DNA of 8,535 nucleotides from Desulfuromusa sp. (GTDB lineage Bacteria > Desulfobacterota > Desulfuromonadia > Desulfuromonadales > Geopsychrobacteraceae), in the NCBI GenBank assembly GCA_029934755.1, contig JAOZLQ010000098.1, forward strand, positions 1-8,535, in the 5' to 3' direction. Every line of letters starts with the position of its first letter. The first letter of the stretch is position 1. Below, piece by piece: positions 1 through 6,643 of the stretch. The position numbers and the translations under genes were made by a program. Below the pieces are notes generated by a model. It did no database searches. It had not been told where the DNA came from and worked only from the letters and a program-made list of their open reading frames with translations.

Positions 1-1
1 T

Positions 2-1051
2 TTTTCTTTGCTTCTCTCCCAGATGAAGGGGGCTGAAAATGCTGCAATCATTGCAGCAAGAATTCTGCAAAAAATCAAACTGCCAATGCAGATAGACGAC
101 CGGGAAACAACCCTGACCGCCAGTATTGGGATGACGACATACCCTGCCGAAAGTGATGATCCCCTGAATTTATTGCGCCTTGCTTCCAGTGCTAAAGACT
201 ACGCTAACAGGCAAGGTGGCGATCGTTTCCAATTTTCTTCATCGACTATCAGTGAAATGTATGGAAAACGTTTGCGGTTGGAAGCCAAACTGCGACGTGC
301 TATTCAGGAAGAGGAATTTGTTCTTTATTATCAGCCGAAAGTTGATGTTAAAAATGGTGCCATCCTCGGTGTTGAAGCATTGGTTCGCTGGGACAGTCAG
401 GAAGGCTTTATTTCCCCGGGTGATTTTATCCCTCTGGCCGAAGAAACCGGGTTGATCATCCCCCTAGGTGAGTGGATATTAAAAGAAGCCTGTCGACAGT
501 TAAAAAGGTGGCATCAGGTAGAAAAAATCCCGATCAACATGTCTTATAATCTGTCTGTTAGACAATTAGTTGCTCCAAACTTTTTGGAAAATATGCAAAG
601 TATCATTTTTAAGAGTGGCATTGATCCGAGATTTTTGACGATTGAAATAACTGAAAGTTTGCTGATCGAAAATGTTGATCAGAAGATTGAACTTCTGCAT
701 AAACTGAAAAGAATCGGTGTCAGCCTATCGATTGATGATTTTGGAACCGGATATTCATCTTTCAGTTATTTACGTCAATTGCCTGTTGATGAGTTGAAAA
801 TTGATCGTTCCTTTATCTCGGAAATAACCACCCATAAGGAAAGTCAGTCCCTTATTGCGACGATTATTTTTCTAGCTAAAAGCCTCAATATGAAGACGGT
901 TGCTGAGGGAATTGAGAAAAAAGCAGAATTGAAATTTTTACAACAGAGAAATTGTGATCAATTTCAGGGTTTTATTTTTAGCCCTGCGATTTCCGCAGAC
1001 AAACTTTCCGCATTATACCAATCTAAAAAAAGGTCAACGCTTCGAGATTGA
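2..1051 (+). CDS. GGDEF-EAL cyclic-di-GMP phosphodiesterase, 5'-truncated by the window edge
   Basis: C-terminal 349 residues of a c-di-GMP signalling protein; the gene continues upstream. The open frame begins F-S-L-L-L, which fits the residues following GGDE in a GGDEF domain, so the window appears to cut at that motif. Residues 1-80 are the rest of the GGDEF domain (TASIGMTTYP at about 39-48, then a weakly conserved end). Residues 100-340 form an EAL domain that hydrolyses c-di-GMP to pGpG. The expected metal and catalytic residues are all visible: E125 in VEALVRW, N183 in NLSVRQL, E218 in EITES, D245/D246 in DDFGTGYSS, K266 in LKIDRSF, E302 in VAEGIE and Q322 in QFQGF. An active phosphodiesterase is therefore likely; whether the GGDEF half makes c-di-GMP cannot be judged. 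Sensor domains, if any, lie upstream. The stop overlaps the end of rnhB by 18 bases, tail to tail, with no terminator hairpin seen. Confidence 0.93.
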   Translation, partial: FSLLLSQMKGAENAAIIAARILQKIKLPMQIDDRETTLTASIGMTTYPAESDDPLNLLRLASSAKDYANRQGGDRFQFSSSTISEMYGKRLRLEAKLRRAIQEEEFVLYYQPKVDVKNGAILGVEALVRWDSQEGFISPGDFIPLAEETGLIIPLGEWILKEACRQLKRWHQVEKIPINMSYNLSVRQLVAPNFLENMQSIIFKSGIDPRFLTIEITESLLIENVDQKIELLHKLKRIGVSLSIDDFGTGYSSFSYLRQLPVDELKIDRSFISEITTHKESQSLIATIIFLAKSLNMKTVAEGIEKKAELKFLQQRNCDQFQGFIFSPAISADKLSALYQSKKRSTLRD

Positions 1052-1621
1052 ACGGTGTAAAAGTCGTTTGATCGGCGCATAAGTGACTCGGTGGATTGCG
1101 CAGGGGCCATGTGCCTGCAATGCATCCAAATGTTGTTGGGTCAGGTAGCCTTTGTGTTTGTCAAAGCCGTACACTGGGTAGCTTTCGTGAAGTTCAACCA
1201 TTTTTTGATCACGGGCAACTTTGGCAATGATCGATGCTGCACCAATTTCCTGAATTTTAAGATCTCCTTTGATCACAGTTTCGACTAGACCGCTTAGTTG
1301 TGGTGCACGATTGCCATCGATAAAAATTTTATCCGGCACTATTGGCAATCCTTCAACCGCTCTTTGCATTGCCAGCATGGTGGCATAGAGGACATTGAGG
1401 TCAATGATTTCCTGCAAGCTGGCTGTGGCAATGCACCATGCGGTTGCTTTTTCCCTGATTTCTTCTGCCAGCATTTCCCGTTTCTTGGCCGAGAGTTTTT
1501 TTGAATCGGTAATCCCTAAAATTGGCTTCTCTGGATTCAGAATAACTGCAGCACAGTAGATATCTCCCGCTCCCGCTCCTCGGCCAACTTCATCGACCCC
1601 ACAAATTAACTTTTGTTTCAT
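1034..1621 (-). CDS. rnhB: Ribonuclease HII
   Basis: Cytoplasmic endonuclease that cuts the RNA strand of RNA-DNA hybrids and nicks 5' of single ribonucleotides in DNA. The 195 residues match the usual length (E. coli 198). The four metal-binding acids are present: D10 and E11 in GVDEVGRG, D102 in IDGN and D120 in KGD, followed by the AASIIAKVARD helix and the YGFDKHKGY motif. I chose the ATG at 1621 because GGAG lies 7 bases upstream and the family normally begins shortly before GVDE; a GTG at 1651 in the same frame would add 10 residues but lies inside an inverted repeat and has no good ribosome site. Odd: the segment after GRG reads AGAGDIY instead of the usual PLAGPV-like sequence. Overall wording (DSKKL, ATMLAMQRAV, IDGNR) resembles gammaproteobacterial RNase HII. 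It is divergent from yraN, although these genes are often co-directional, and it overlaps the EAL gene by 18 bases at its 3' end. Confidence 0.95.
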   Translation of the reverse strand: MKQKLICGVDEVGRGAGAGDIYCAAVILNPEKPILGITDSKKLSAKKREMLAEEIREKATAWCIATASLQEIIDLNVLYATMLAMQRAVEGLPIVPDKIFIDGNRAPQLSGLVETVIKGDLKIQEIGAASIIAKVARDQKMVELHESYPVYGFDKHKGYLTQQHLDALQAHGPCAIHRVTYAPIKRLLHRSISKR

Positions 1622-1642
1622 TGATTGACTCCATAAAATTTT

Positions 1643-1664
1643 GATTAGCACTAATCTTCAGCCA
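1643..1664. repeat. Left arm of a 22-base inverted repeat upstream of rnhB
   Basis: The reverse complement of these 22 bases matches 1830-1851 at 21 of 22 positions; similarity stops on both sides. The outer 14 bases, GATTAGCACTAATC, are themselves a palindrome broken only at the centre. The arm ends 21 bases before the rnhB ATG, so it lies in the rnhB leader or promoter. It could be the end of a small non-autonomous element or an operator; no target-site duplication is visible. Confidence 0.75.
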
Positions 1665-1670
1665 AGACAT

Positions 1671-1756
1671 CCCCCTCTCCCTAACCCTCTCCCACCAGTC
1701 GGGGAGAGGGAACTTTAGCTCCTTCCCCGCTTTATGGGGGAAGGTTGGGATGGGGG
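1671..1756. repeat. REP-like double hairpin, copy 1 (two units in opposite orientation)
   Basis: A C/G-rich mosaic made of two inverted hairpin units. Stem 1 pairs CCCTCTCCC at 1685-1693 with GGGAGAGGG at 1702-1710. Stem 2 pairs CCTTCCCC at 1721-1728 with GGGGAAGG at 1737-1744. Each stem carries a conserved outer tail: CCCCCTCTCCCTAA on the left, and the related TTGGGATGGGGG on the right in the opposite direction. This is the layout of bacterial interspersed REP mosaics. There is no T-run after either stem, so it is not an ordinary terminator. It lies within the larger inverted repeat 1643-1851. A related element occurs at 2394-2469. Confidence 0.8.
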
Positions 1757-1829
1757 TGTTCGCGAAGCGATATGTTTTTTTCTGCGTAAGCTGTTGATCT
1801 ACTTATAAATATTGAGCCTGCAATTTCAG

Positions 1830-1851
1830 TGGCTGAAGATTAGCGCTAATC
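1830..1851. repeat. Right arm of the 22-base inverted repeat, upstream of yraN
   Basis: Partner of 1643-1664 with one mismatch. Its last 14 bases, GATTAGCGCTAATC, form a perfect palindrome, and the single difference from the left arm is at the palindrome centre. It lies 126 bases before the yraN GTG, upstream of the candidate promoter. The two arms delimit a 209-base block that fills most of the divergent intergenic region. Confidence 0.75.
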
Positions 1852-1888
1852 TCGGTAATCTTCTGACCATACTGTAACTTAAGTCATA

Positions 1889-1928
1889 TTGAAAATACGT
1901 ATAATTTGCCATAAAACAGTGCTACAAT
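1889..1928 (+). promoter_or_regulatory. Possible promoter region of yraN
   Basis: This AT-rich stretch holds several sigma-70-like boxes without one clear pair: TTGAAA at 1889-1894 (5 of 6 to the -35 consensus), TATAAT at 1900-1905 (perfect -10 but with a poor -35), and TACAAT at 1923-1928. A start site about 30-75 bases before yraN is plausible. The exact promoter cannot be fixed by eye. Confidence 0.3.
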
Positions 1929-1977
1929 ATGCAACTATTTAGAACTGCAGGACTTTTATCGTTAAAAGGGGAATATT

Positions 1978-2346
1978 GTGAGTGAAGCACGGCTGGCTTT
2001 AGGTGCTTGGGGAGAAGATCAGGCGGTCAATTATTTGTGCAAGCAGGGAATGAAAATTGTCGAGCGCAATTTTCGTACGCCGGTTGGTGAAATTGATATC
2101 ATCGCCAGAGATAAGAAATATCTTCTTTTTGTTGAGGTCAAGACCCGACGCAGTACTGCTTTTGGTACTCCGCAGGAGGCTGTCGGTCAGCGTAAACAAA
2201 GGCAAATTGCCCGCACCGCGCAATGGTATTTACAAAATAATAAAAATGGTAAACTGCAACCGCGATTTGATGTTGTGGCAATTCTGTGCCAGAGTGATGG
2301 TGAGCCACAGATAACCCATTTGCCGGATGCTTTTTCGCTCTCTTGA
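1978..2346 (+). CDS. yraN: YraN family (UPF0102) nuclease-fold protein
   Basis: Small cytoplasmic protein of 122 residues, the usual size for UPF0102. It has the core of the PD-(D/E)xK restriction-endonuclease-like fold: G37-E-I-D40 (GEIDII) followed by E53-V-K55 in FVEVKTR, preceded by an N-terminal helix with G9, E13 and A16 (LGAWGEDQA). These residues suggest metal-dependent nuclease chemistry; the biological role of the family is not settled. The GTG start is chosen because AAGGGGA lies about 6 bases upstream and the family begins at this point. rnhB-yraN adjacency is common and suggests DNA-maintenance work, but here the two genes are divergent rather than in one operon. Downstream is a 245-base gap with a REP-like element before nadE. 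Confidence 0.93.
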   Translation: MSEARLALGAWGEDQAVNYLCKQGMKIVERNFRTPVGEIDIIARDKKYLLFVEVKTRRSTAFGTPQEAVGQRKQRQIARTAQWYLQNNKNGKLQPRFDVVAILCQSDGEPQITHLPDAFSLS

Positions 2347-2393
2347 GGAAATTTCATTACTTGGTTATCCACTTGACTCAACTAGCATCGATT

Positions 2394-2469
2394 CCCTCCC
2401 CCCGGCGTGGGGGAGGGTTAGGGTGGGGGGCGAATTTGCAAGGGAACACCCCCATCAAGGGGGAAGGGG
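2394..2469. repeat. REP-like element, copy 2 (one full and one truncated unit)
   Basis: CCCTCCCCC at 2394-2402 pairs with GGGGGAGGG at 2409-2417, followed by the tail TTAGGGTGGGGG, in the same orientation as the right unit of copy 1. After a spacer comes GAACACCCCCATC, which matches the reverse complement of 1750-1762 in copy 1 exactly, and then GGGGG (2459-2463) that can pair with CCCCC (2449-2453). This reads as a second unit in opposite orientation that has lost its middle. The rest of the 245-base yraN-nadE gap shows only a weak -35/-10-like pair (TTGCGA 2542-2547, TACAAA 2564-2569) ahead of nadE. Confidence 0.75.
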
Positions 2470-2591
2470 AAATCTCGTCACTCCAGAGTATTTATTGGAG
2501 CGAAGTGGGTAATCAGATTTCGCTATTCAGATTGATTAACGTTGCGAGCTCTTTTGGAAGAAGTACAAACAGTTATTAAACAGGAGCGAAT

Positions 2592-4559
2592 ATGGCTGAT
2601 CGGAACATGAATAATGCCATTAATCTTGTCGATTTTGGACTTTTGCGGATCGGAGTTTCGACCCCGGAAATGAGAGTTGCCGACGTCGACTTCAATCTGG
2701 CAAAAATTCGTAAAGTTGTCCGGCTTGCTCAAGAGAAAAAATGCCGACTGGTCCTCTTCCCCGAACTGTGCCTGACTGGGTACACTTGTGCCGACCTGTT
2801 TTTTCAACAACGACTACAGCAAAAAGTGGAAGAAGCTCTTTTGAAATTAGCCCAATTATCTGCTGCAGAAGATATGACTCTGGTTGTTGGTGCGCCGATC
2901 TCGATTTCGGGGCGATTATTCAATTGTGCTGCGTTCATATCTGGTGGCGAAATTTGTGGTCTGGTTCCTAAATCTTTCTTGCCAAATAGCGGTGAGTTTT
3001 ATGAGCAGCGCTGGTTTTGTTCGGCCTTTGAGAATCATTCAGATTTCTGCCAGATAGGTTCTGAGCAGGTTCCTTTTGGTACGAATCTGTTGTTTCAGGC
3101 GGAAGATTTTCCCAGTGCGCTGATTGGAGTCGAGATTTGTGAAGATGCTTGGTCAGTTGCTCCTCCAAGTGGGTCGCAGGCATTGGCCGGGGCGACTCTG
3201 CTACTGAATCTGTCGGCCAGCCCGGAAATTCTTGGGAAACATGCTTATCGACGTTCTTTAGTGGCATCTCAATCCGCCCGTTGTCTGGCGGCCTATGCCT
3301 ATGCATCGGCAGGGCCGAACGAATCGAGTACCGATCTGGTTTTCTCAGGACATTCTCTGATTGCTGAAAACGGTCAGATTTTGGCAGAAACGGAACGTTT
3401 CCAATTTGATAGCCAGTTAGCATTGGCAGATATCGATCTGGATCGTCTGTTGGGAGAACGGCAACGTAACAGTACTTTCAGTACCCGGCTTCCGGAACAT
3501 GATTTCCGGATTCAATCATTCCAAATTCATCCTCTACCTATAATGAAACTACGTCGTCCCGTTGCCAAAACTCCATTTGTGCCGCCTGATGATGCTGAAC
3601 GGTCTGCGCGCTGTCAGGAAATATTTCAGTTACAAACCAGTGGACTGATGAAGCGGTTGCGTCATACTAATAGTCAAAAGGTGGTTGTTGGCATCTCTGG
3701 TGGACTTGATTCAACTCTGGCACTGCTGGTGTCAGTGAAGGCTTTTGATCGTTTAGGACTGGATCAAAAGGGGATTATTGCTTTGACTATGCCTGGATTC
3801 GGAACAACCGATCGTACCCGAGGAAATGCTGAAGAGTTGGCTGAACAACTGGGAGTTGAATTACGAGTGATCCCGATTGATAAAGCAGTGCAACAACATT
3901 TTAGCGATATCGGTCACGATCCTGATCTGCATGACATCACCTATGAAAATAGCCAGGCGCGGGAGCGAACCCAGATCCTGATGGATGTCGCTAATCAGGT
4001 TAGTGGTCTGGTGATCGGTACCGGTGATCTATCCGAATTGGCGCTTGGCTGGTGTACTTATAACGGCGACCACATGTCGATGTATGCGGTGAACTGCGGT
4101 GTACCAAAAACCCTGGTGCGTTATCTAGTTGACTGGTGTTCTAAGGAAGAATTCAGTGGGCGGATCTCCGCAATTTTGGATGATGTTTGCGCTACGCCGG
4201 TTTCACCGGAATTATTGCCGCCTGATAGTGATGGAAATATTAAGCAAATAACTGAACAAGTTGTTGGTCCTTACGAATTACACGATTTTTTCCTCTATCA
4301 AATAGTACGGATGCACTTCCCGCCAAAGAAAGTGTTGATGCTGGCTGAACAGGCTTTTGCCGATGAATATTCCCGCAGTGAATTGCTGCAATGGTTGCGA
4401 CAATTTTATCAGCGTTTTTTCAGCCAGCAATTCAAGCGCTCCTGTTTGCCGGATGGACCCAAGGTTGGTACTGTGGCGCTCTCTCCTCGCGGTGATTGGC
4501 GGATGCCGAGCGATGCTTCTGTTGATCTTTGGTTGGAACAACTGGAGGGATTGGAATGA
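2592..4559 (+). CDS. nadE: Glutamine-dependent NAD+ synthetase
   Basis: Makes NAD+ from nicotinic acid adenine dinucleotide, ATP and glutamine, the last step of NAD synthesis in the cytoplasm. At 655 residues it is the long two-domain form. Residues about 16-300 are a nitrilase-type glutaminase with the triad E58 (FPELCLTGY), K127 (VPKSFLPN) and C183 (GVEICEDAW). Residues about 345-650 are the synthetase, with the ATP pyrophosphatase loop S369-GGLDS374 and the conserved TGDLSELALGWCTY and GDHMSMYAVN segments. The start is an ATG with AGGAG five bases upstream; M6 is a less likely alternative. Its own glutaminase lets the enzyme use glutamine rather than free ammonia. The last codons overlap rsmI (ATGA), so translation of the two is probably coupled. 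Nothing essential is missing. Confidence 0.96.
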   Translation: MADRNMNNAINLVDFGLLRIGVSTPEMRVADVDFNLAKIRKVVRLAQEKKCRLVLFPELCLTGYTCADLFFQQRLQQKVEEALLKLAQLSAAEDMTLVVGAPISISGRLFNCAAFISGGEICGLVPKSFLPNSGEFYEQRWFCSAFENHSDFCQIGSEQVPFGTNLLFQAEDFPSALIGVEICEDAWSVAPPSGSQALAGATLLLNLSASPEILGKHAYRRSLVASQSARCLAAYAYASAGPNESSTDLVFSGHSLIAENGQILAETERFQFDSQLALADIDLDRLLGERQRNSTFSTRLPEHDFRIQSFQIHPLPIMKLRRPVAKTPFVPPDDAERSARCQEIFQLQTSGLMKRLRHTNSQKVVVGISGGLDSTLALLVSVKAFDRLGLDQKGIIALTMPGFGTTDRTRGNAEELAEQLGVELRVIPIDKAVQQHFSDIGHDPDLHDITYENSQARERTQILMDVANQVSGLVIGTGDLSELALGWCTYNGDHMSMYAVNCGVPKTLVRYLVDWCSKEEFSGRISAILDDVCATPVSPELLPPDSDGNIKQITEQVVGPYELHDFFLYQIVRMHFPPKKVLMLAEQAFADEYSRSELLQWLRQFYQRFFSQQFKRSCLPDGPKVGTVALSPRGDWRMPSDASVDLWLEQLEGLE

Positions 4560-5380
4560 GTGGAACCCTCTATGTGATTGCCACTCCGATTGGCAATCTG
4601 GAGGATATGACCTATCGTGCTGTGCGGATTTTGCAGGAGGTCTCCCAGATCGCAGCCGAAGATACCCGTCACAGTCGTAAATTGCTGAGCCATTATGGCA
4701 TCGGCACACATCTAATTTCTTACCATGAGCACAATGAAGAATTTCGTGCTGCTCAATTGATTGAAAAACTTCAAAAGGGGGAGTCGATAGGACTGATCAG
4801 TGATGCGGGGACACCCTGTATTGCCGACCCCGGTTACCGACTGGTATCCCGTTGTCGTCAGGAAGGGGTTCAGGTTGTTGCTGTTCCCGGGCCATCGGCC
4901 GTGGTAGCTGCCCTTTCGATTTCTGGATTACCGACCGATGCTTTTCGTTTTGTTGGTTTTTTGCCGGCCAAAACTCACGGTCGCTGCCAATTTCTTGAGC
5001 AGGTCAAGAATGAACAGCAGACCGTTGCCTGCTATGAAGCTCCCCATCGGTTATTATCTTGTCTAGCTGATATTATTGAAATTTGTGGTGCAGACCGACT
5101 GATTGCGATTGCCCGTGAGCTAACCAAGCGACACGAAGAATTGTTCAGCGGATCAGTCGCAGAAGCACTCGAATATTTTGCCCAAGGTCCAATAAAAGGT
5201 GAATTGGTGTTGTTGCTCGGCCCGGCTCCGCAACAGCAACCAGAAGGAACAGTCAAAGATGCATTGTCGCGGTTGCGAGAGGAGACTGACCTGAGCTGGA
5301 AAGAAATCATAAAACGAGTTGCCAAAGAGTTTGGGCTGCCCGGCAGTGAGGTGTATAAAGAATCTTTGGAGTTGCGTTAG
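4556..5380 (+). CDS. rsmI: 16S rRNA (cytidine-1402-2'-O)-methyltransferase RsmI
   Basis: Uses S-adenosylmethionine to add a 2'-O-methyl group to C1402 in the 16S rRNA decoding centre. The 274 residues are close to family length. Typical SAM-dependent tetrapyrrole-methylase-fold motifs appear in order: LYVIATPIGNLEDMTYRA (5-22), AEDTRHSRKLL (34-44), SYHEHNE (55-61), LISDAGTPCIADPGY (80-94), VPGPSAVVAALSISG (110-124) and a later YEAPHRLL. The C-terminal DLSWKEIIKRVAKEFGLP is the small helical tail seen in the family. The start at 4556 is preferred because GGAGG lies 7 bases upstream and it gives the classic ATGA overlap with the nadE stop; a TTG at 4529 in frame is rejected. It is followed after only 2 bases by the TIGR03790 gene. 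Confidence 0.96.
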   Translation: MSGTLYVIATPIGNLEDMTYRAVRILQEVSQIAAEDTRHSRKLLSHYGIGTHLISYHEHNEEFRAAQLIEKLQKGESIGLISDAGTPCIADPGYRLVSRCRQEGVQVVAVPGPSAVVAALSISGLPTDAFRFVGFLPAKTHGRCQFLEQVKNEQQTVACYEAPHRLLSCLADIIEICGADRLIAIARELTKRHEELFSGSVAEALEYFAQGPIKGELVLLLGPAPQQQPEGTVKDALSRLREETDLSWKEIIKRVAKEFGLPGSEVYKESLELR

Positions 5381-5382
5381 CC

Positions 5383-6630
5383 GTGAAACCTGTCTTGATG
5401 ATATTAATTTCTCTGTTCTGCCTTGCTGGTGCCGAAATCTGTTTTGCTTTACAGACCGACGAAATTCTTCTCATCGCCAATCAGAACGACCCTGCAAGTA
5501 TCAAGCTGGCTGAGTATTATCGCGATCAACGCCAGATCCCACCAGCCAATCTGCTGACAGTCAATATGACCGATCAGGAAGATTGCAGCCGCAAGGAATA
5601 CCAGCGGGAATTACTTGCGCCGCTGCGCAAATATTTCACCCATCAACAAGAAACGAAGATCCGCTGTCTCCTGTTATTTTACGGAATCCCCCTACGTGTT
5701 GCTGCACCTGAATTATCCCAACAGCAATGGCAGGAGCTGGAGGATCTGAAGCACACCAGAAAACAAATAGCCTGGCAGCTGGAAAATCGTGAATTGACAG
5801 AAGAGCAGACTCGGGAAAGAAAGCAGAAGTCAAAGCAGCTCGAAACGCAGATAAATAAACTGCGTCTGACAGATCAACGCGCCGCTGTTGATTCGGAAGT
5901 TTCTCTGGCGTTGAATGAATCCTATTCTCTGGATAGGTGGCAGCCAAATCCATTTTTTGTTGGGTTTCAGAAACAGCAGGATAAATTGTTATTTAACAAA
6001 GATCAGGTGTTGTTTGTATCCCGTCTTGATGGGTCAACCCCCGAAATTGTGCGACAGATGATTGATGACAGCTTGCATGCTGAAGAGAATGGTTTGCAGG
6101 GACAGGCTTATTTTGATGCTCGCTGGCCGTTACCTGAGCATAAGAATCTCAAAGGGTATGCTCTCTATGATGCATCAATCCATAAAGCGGCACGGGTAAC
6201 GGAAAAACTCAGTGCTTTGTCGGTGAATCTGGATCAAAGGGAACGTTTGCTGCAGCCAGGAGAAGCCCCCGATGCTGCTCTCTATTGTGGCTGGTACAGT
6301 CTGGGAAAATATGTCGATGCGTTCAGTTGGCAGCGCGGGGCGGTTGGTTACCATATCGCCAGTAGTGAGTGTGCCACGCTGAAAAAAGAGGGGAGTCAGG
6401 TTTGGTGCAAACGGATGTTGGAAGAAGGAGTTGCCGCTACAATTGGTCCGGTTGCCGAACCCTACGTGCAGGGATTCCCGTTGCCGGAACTATTTTTCGG
6501 CTTTCTGCTGGATGGATATTATACGTTGGCAGAGAGTTATTTTCTCAGCCTCCCATATTTGTCCTGGCAGATGATTCTGATTGGCGATCCCCTTTATCGA
6601 CCATTTCGAAATATTGCGACGGGGAAATAA
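5383..6630 (+). CDS. Exported TIGR03790 family protein of unknown function
   Basis: 415 residues; I recognise it as TIGR03790 from the opening ILLIANQNDPASIKLAEYY, the R-Q-IPPANLL segment, LLLFYGIPLRV (about 96-106) and the C-terminal block EEGVAATIGPVAEPYVQGFP ... SYFLSLPYLSWQMILIGDPLYRPF (about 347-408). No enzymatic activity is established. Residues 1-22 form a hydrophobic signal peptide (cut likely after ICFA), with no lipobox, so a periplasmic or secreted protein is expected. Residues about 111-168 are strongly charged and Q/E/K/R-rich, likely a helical or coiled-coil insertion between the two conserved halves. H324 and C330 (GYHIASSEC) sit where a caspase-like fold could hold a His/Cys pair, but this is speculation. 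The GTG start is 2 bases after rsmI, with GGAG 11 bases upstream, a rather long spacing; translational coupling to rsmI may help. Confidence 0.82.
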   Translation: MKPVLMILISLFCLAGAEICFALQTDEILLIANQNDPASIKLAEYYRDQRQIPPANLLTVNMTDQEDCSRKEYQRELLAPLRKYFTHQQETKIRCLLLFYGIPLRVAAPELSQQQWQELEDLKHTRKQIAWQLENRELTEEQTRERKQKSKQLETQINKLRLTDQRAAVDSEVSLALNESYSLDRWQPNPFFVGFQKQQDKLLFNKDQVLFVSRLDGSTPEIVRQMIDDSLHAEENGLQGQAYFDARWPLPEHKNLKGYALYDASIHKAARVTEKLSALSVNLDQRERLLQPGEAPDAALYCGWYSLGKYVDAFSWQRGAVGYHIASSECATLKKEGSQVWCKRMLEEGVAATIGPVAEPYVQGFPLPELFFGFLLDGYYTLAESYFLSLPYLSWQMILIGDPLYRPFRNIATGK

Positions 6631-6643
6631 AGGAACTATCAAT

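Noticed and set aside
1622..1651. Longer rnhB starting at the GTG at 1651
   Set aside because: The extra 10 residues fall in the inverted repeat, and GGAG 7 bases before the ATG at 1621 supports the shorter form.
1685..1744. Intrinsic terminators formed by the C/G-rich hairpins
   Set aside because: The stems are strong but not followed by a T-run, and they match the repeat at 2394-2469, so a repeat element explains them better.
1643..1851. Integron attC site
   Set aside because: The arms lack the GTTRRRY/RYYYAAC core sites and no integrase or gene cassette array is nearby.
2481..2500. CTCCA/TGGAG inverted repeat before nadE
   Set aside because: Only 5 base pairs with a 10-base loop and no T-run; within chance expectation.
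2327..2512. Short plus-strand frames running from the end of yraN through the C/G-rich repeat
   Set aside because: Their translations (P/R/G-rich) come from the REP-like hairpins and have no conserved protein features.
2968..3423. 151-codon open frame on the minus strand
   Set aside because: It lies wholly inside nadE on the opposite strand; its translation resembles no family and nadE is intact, so it is an antisense shadow.
4529..4555. Upstream TTG start for rsmI
   Set aside because: The ATG at 4556 has a strong GGAGG site and gives the family N-terminus; the TTG has none.
4278..4709. 143-codon open frame on the minus strand
   Set aside because: It is antisense to the nadE end and rsmI start, both well supported; no family features.
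6581..6643. Upstream ATG start for the dimethylargininase
   Set aside because: It would begin inside the TIGR03790 gene; the ATG at 6644 has a ribosome site and gives the exact 254-residue family length.
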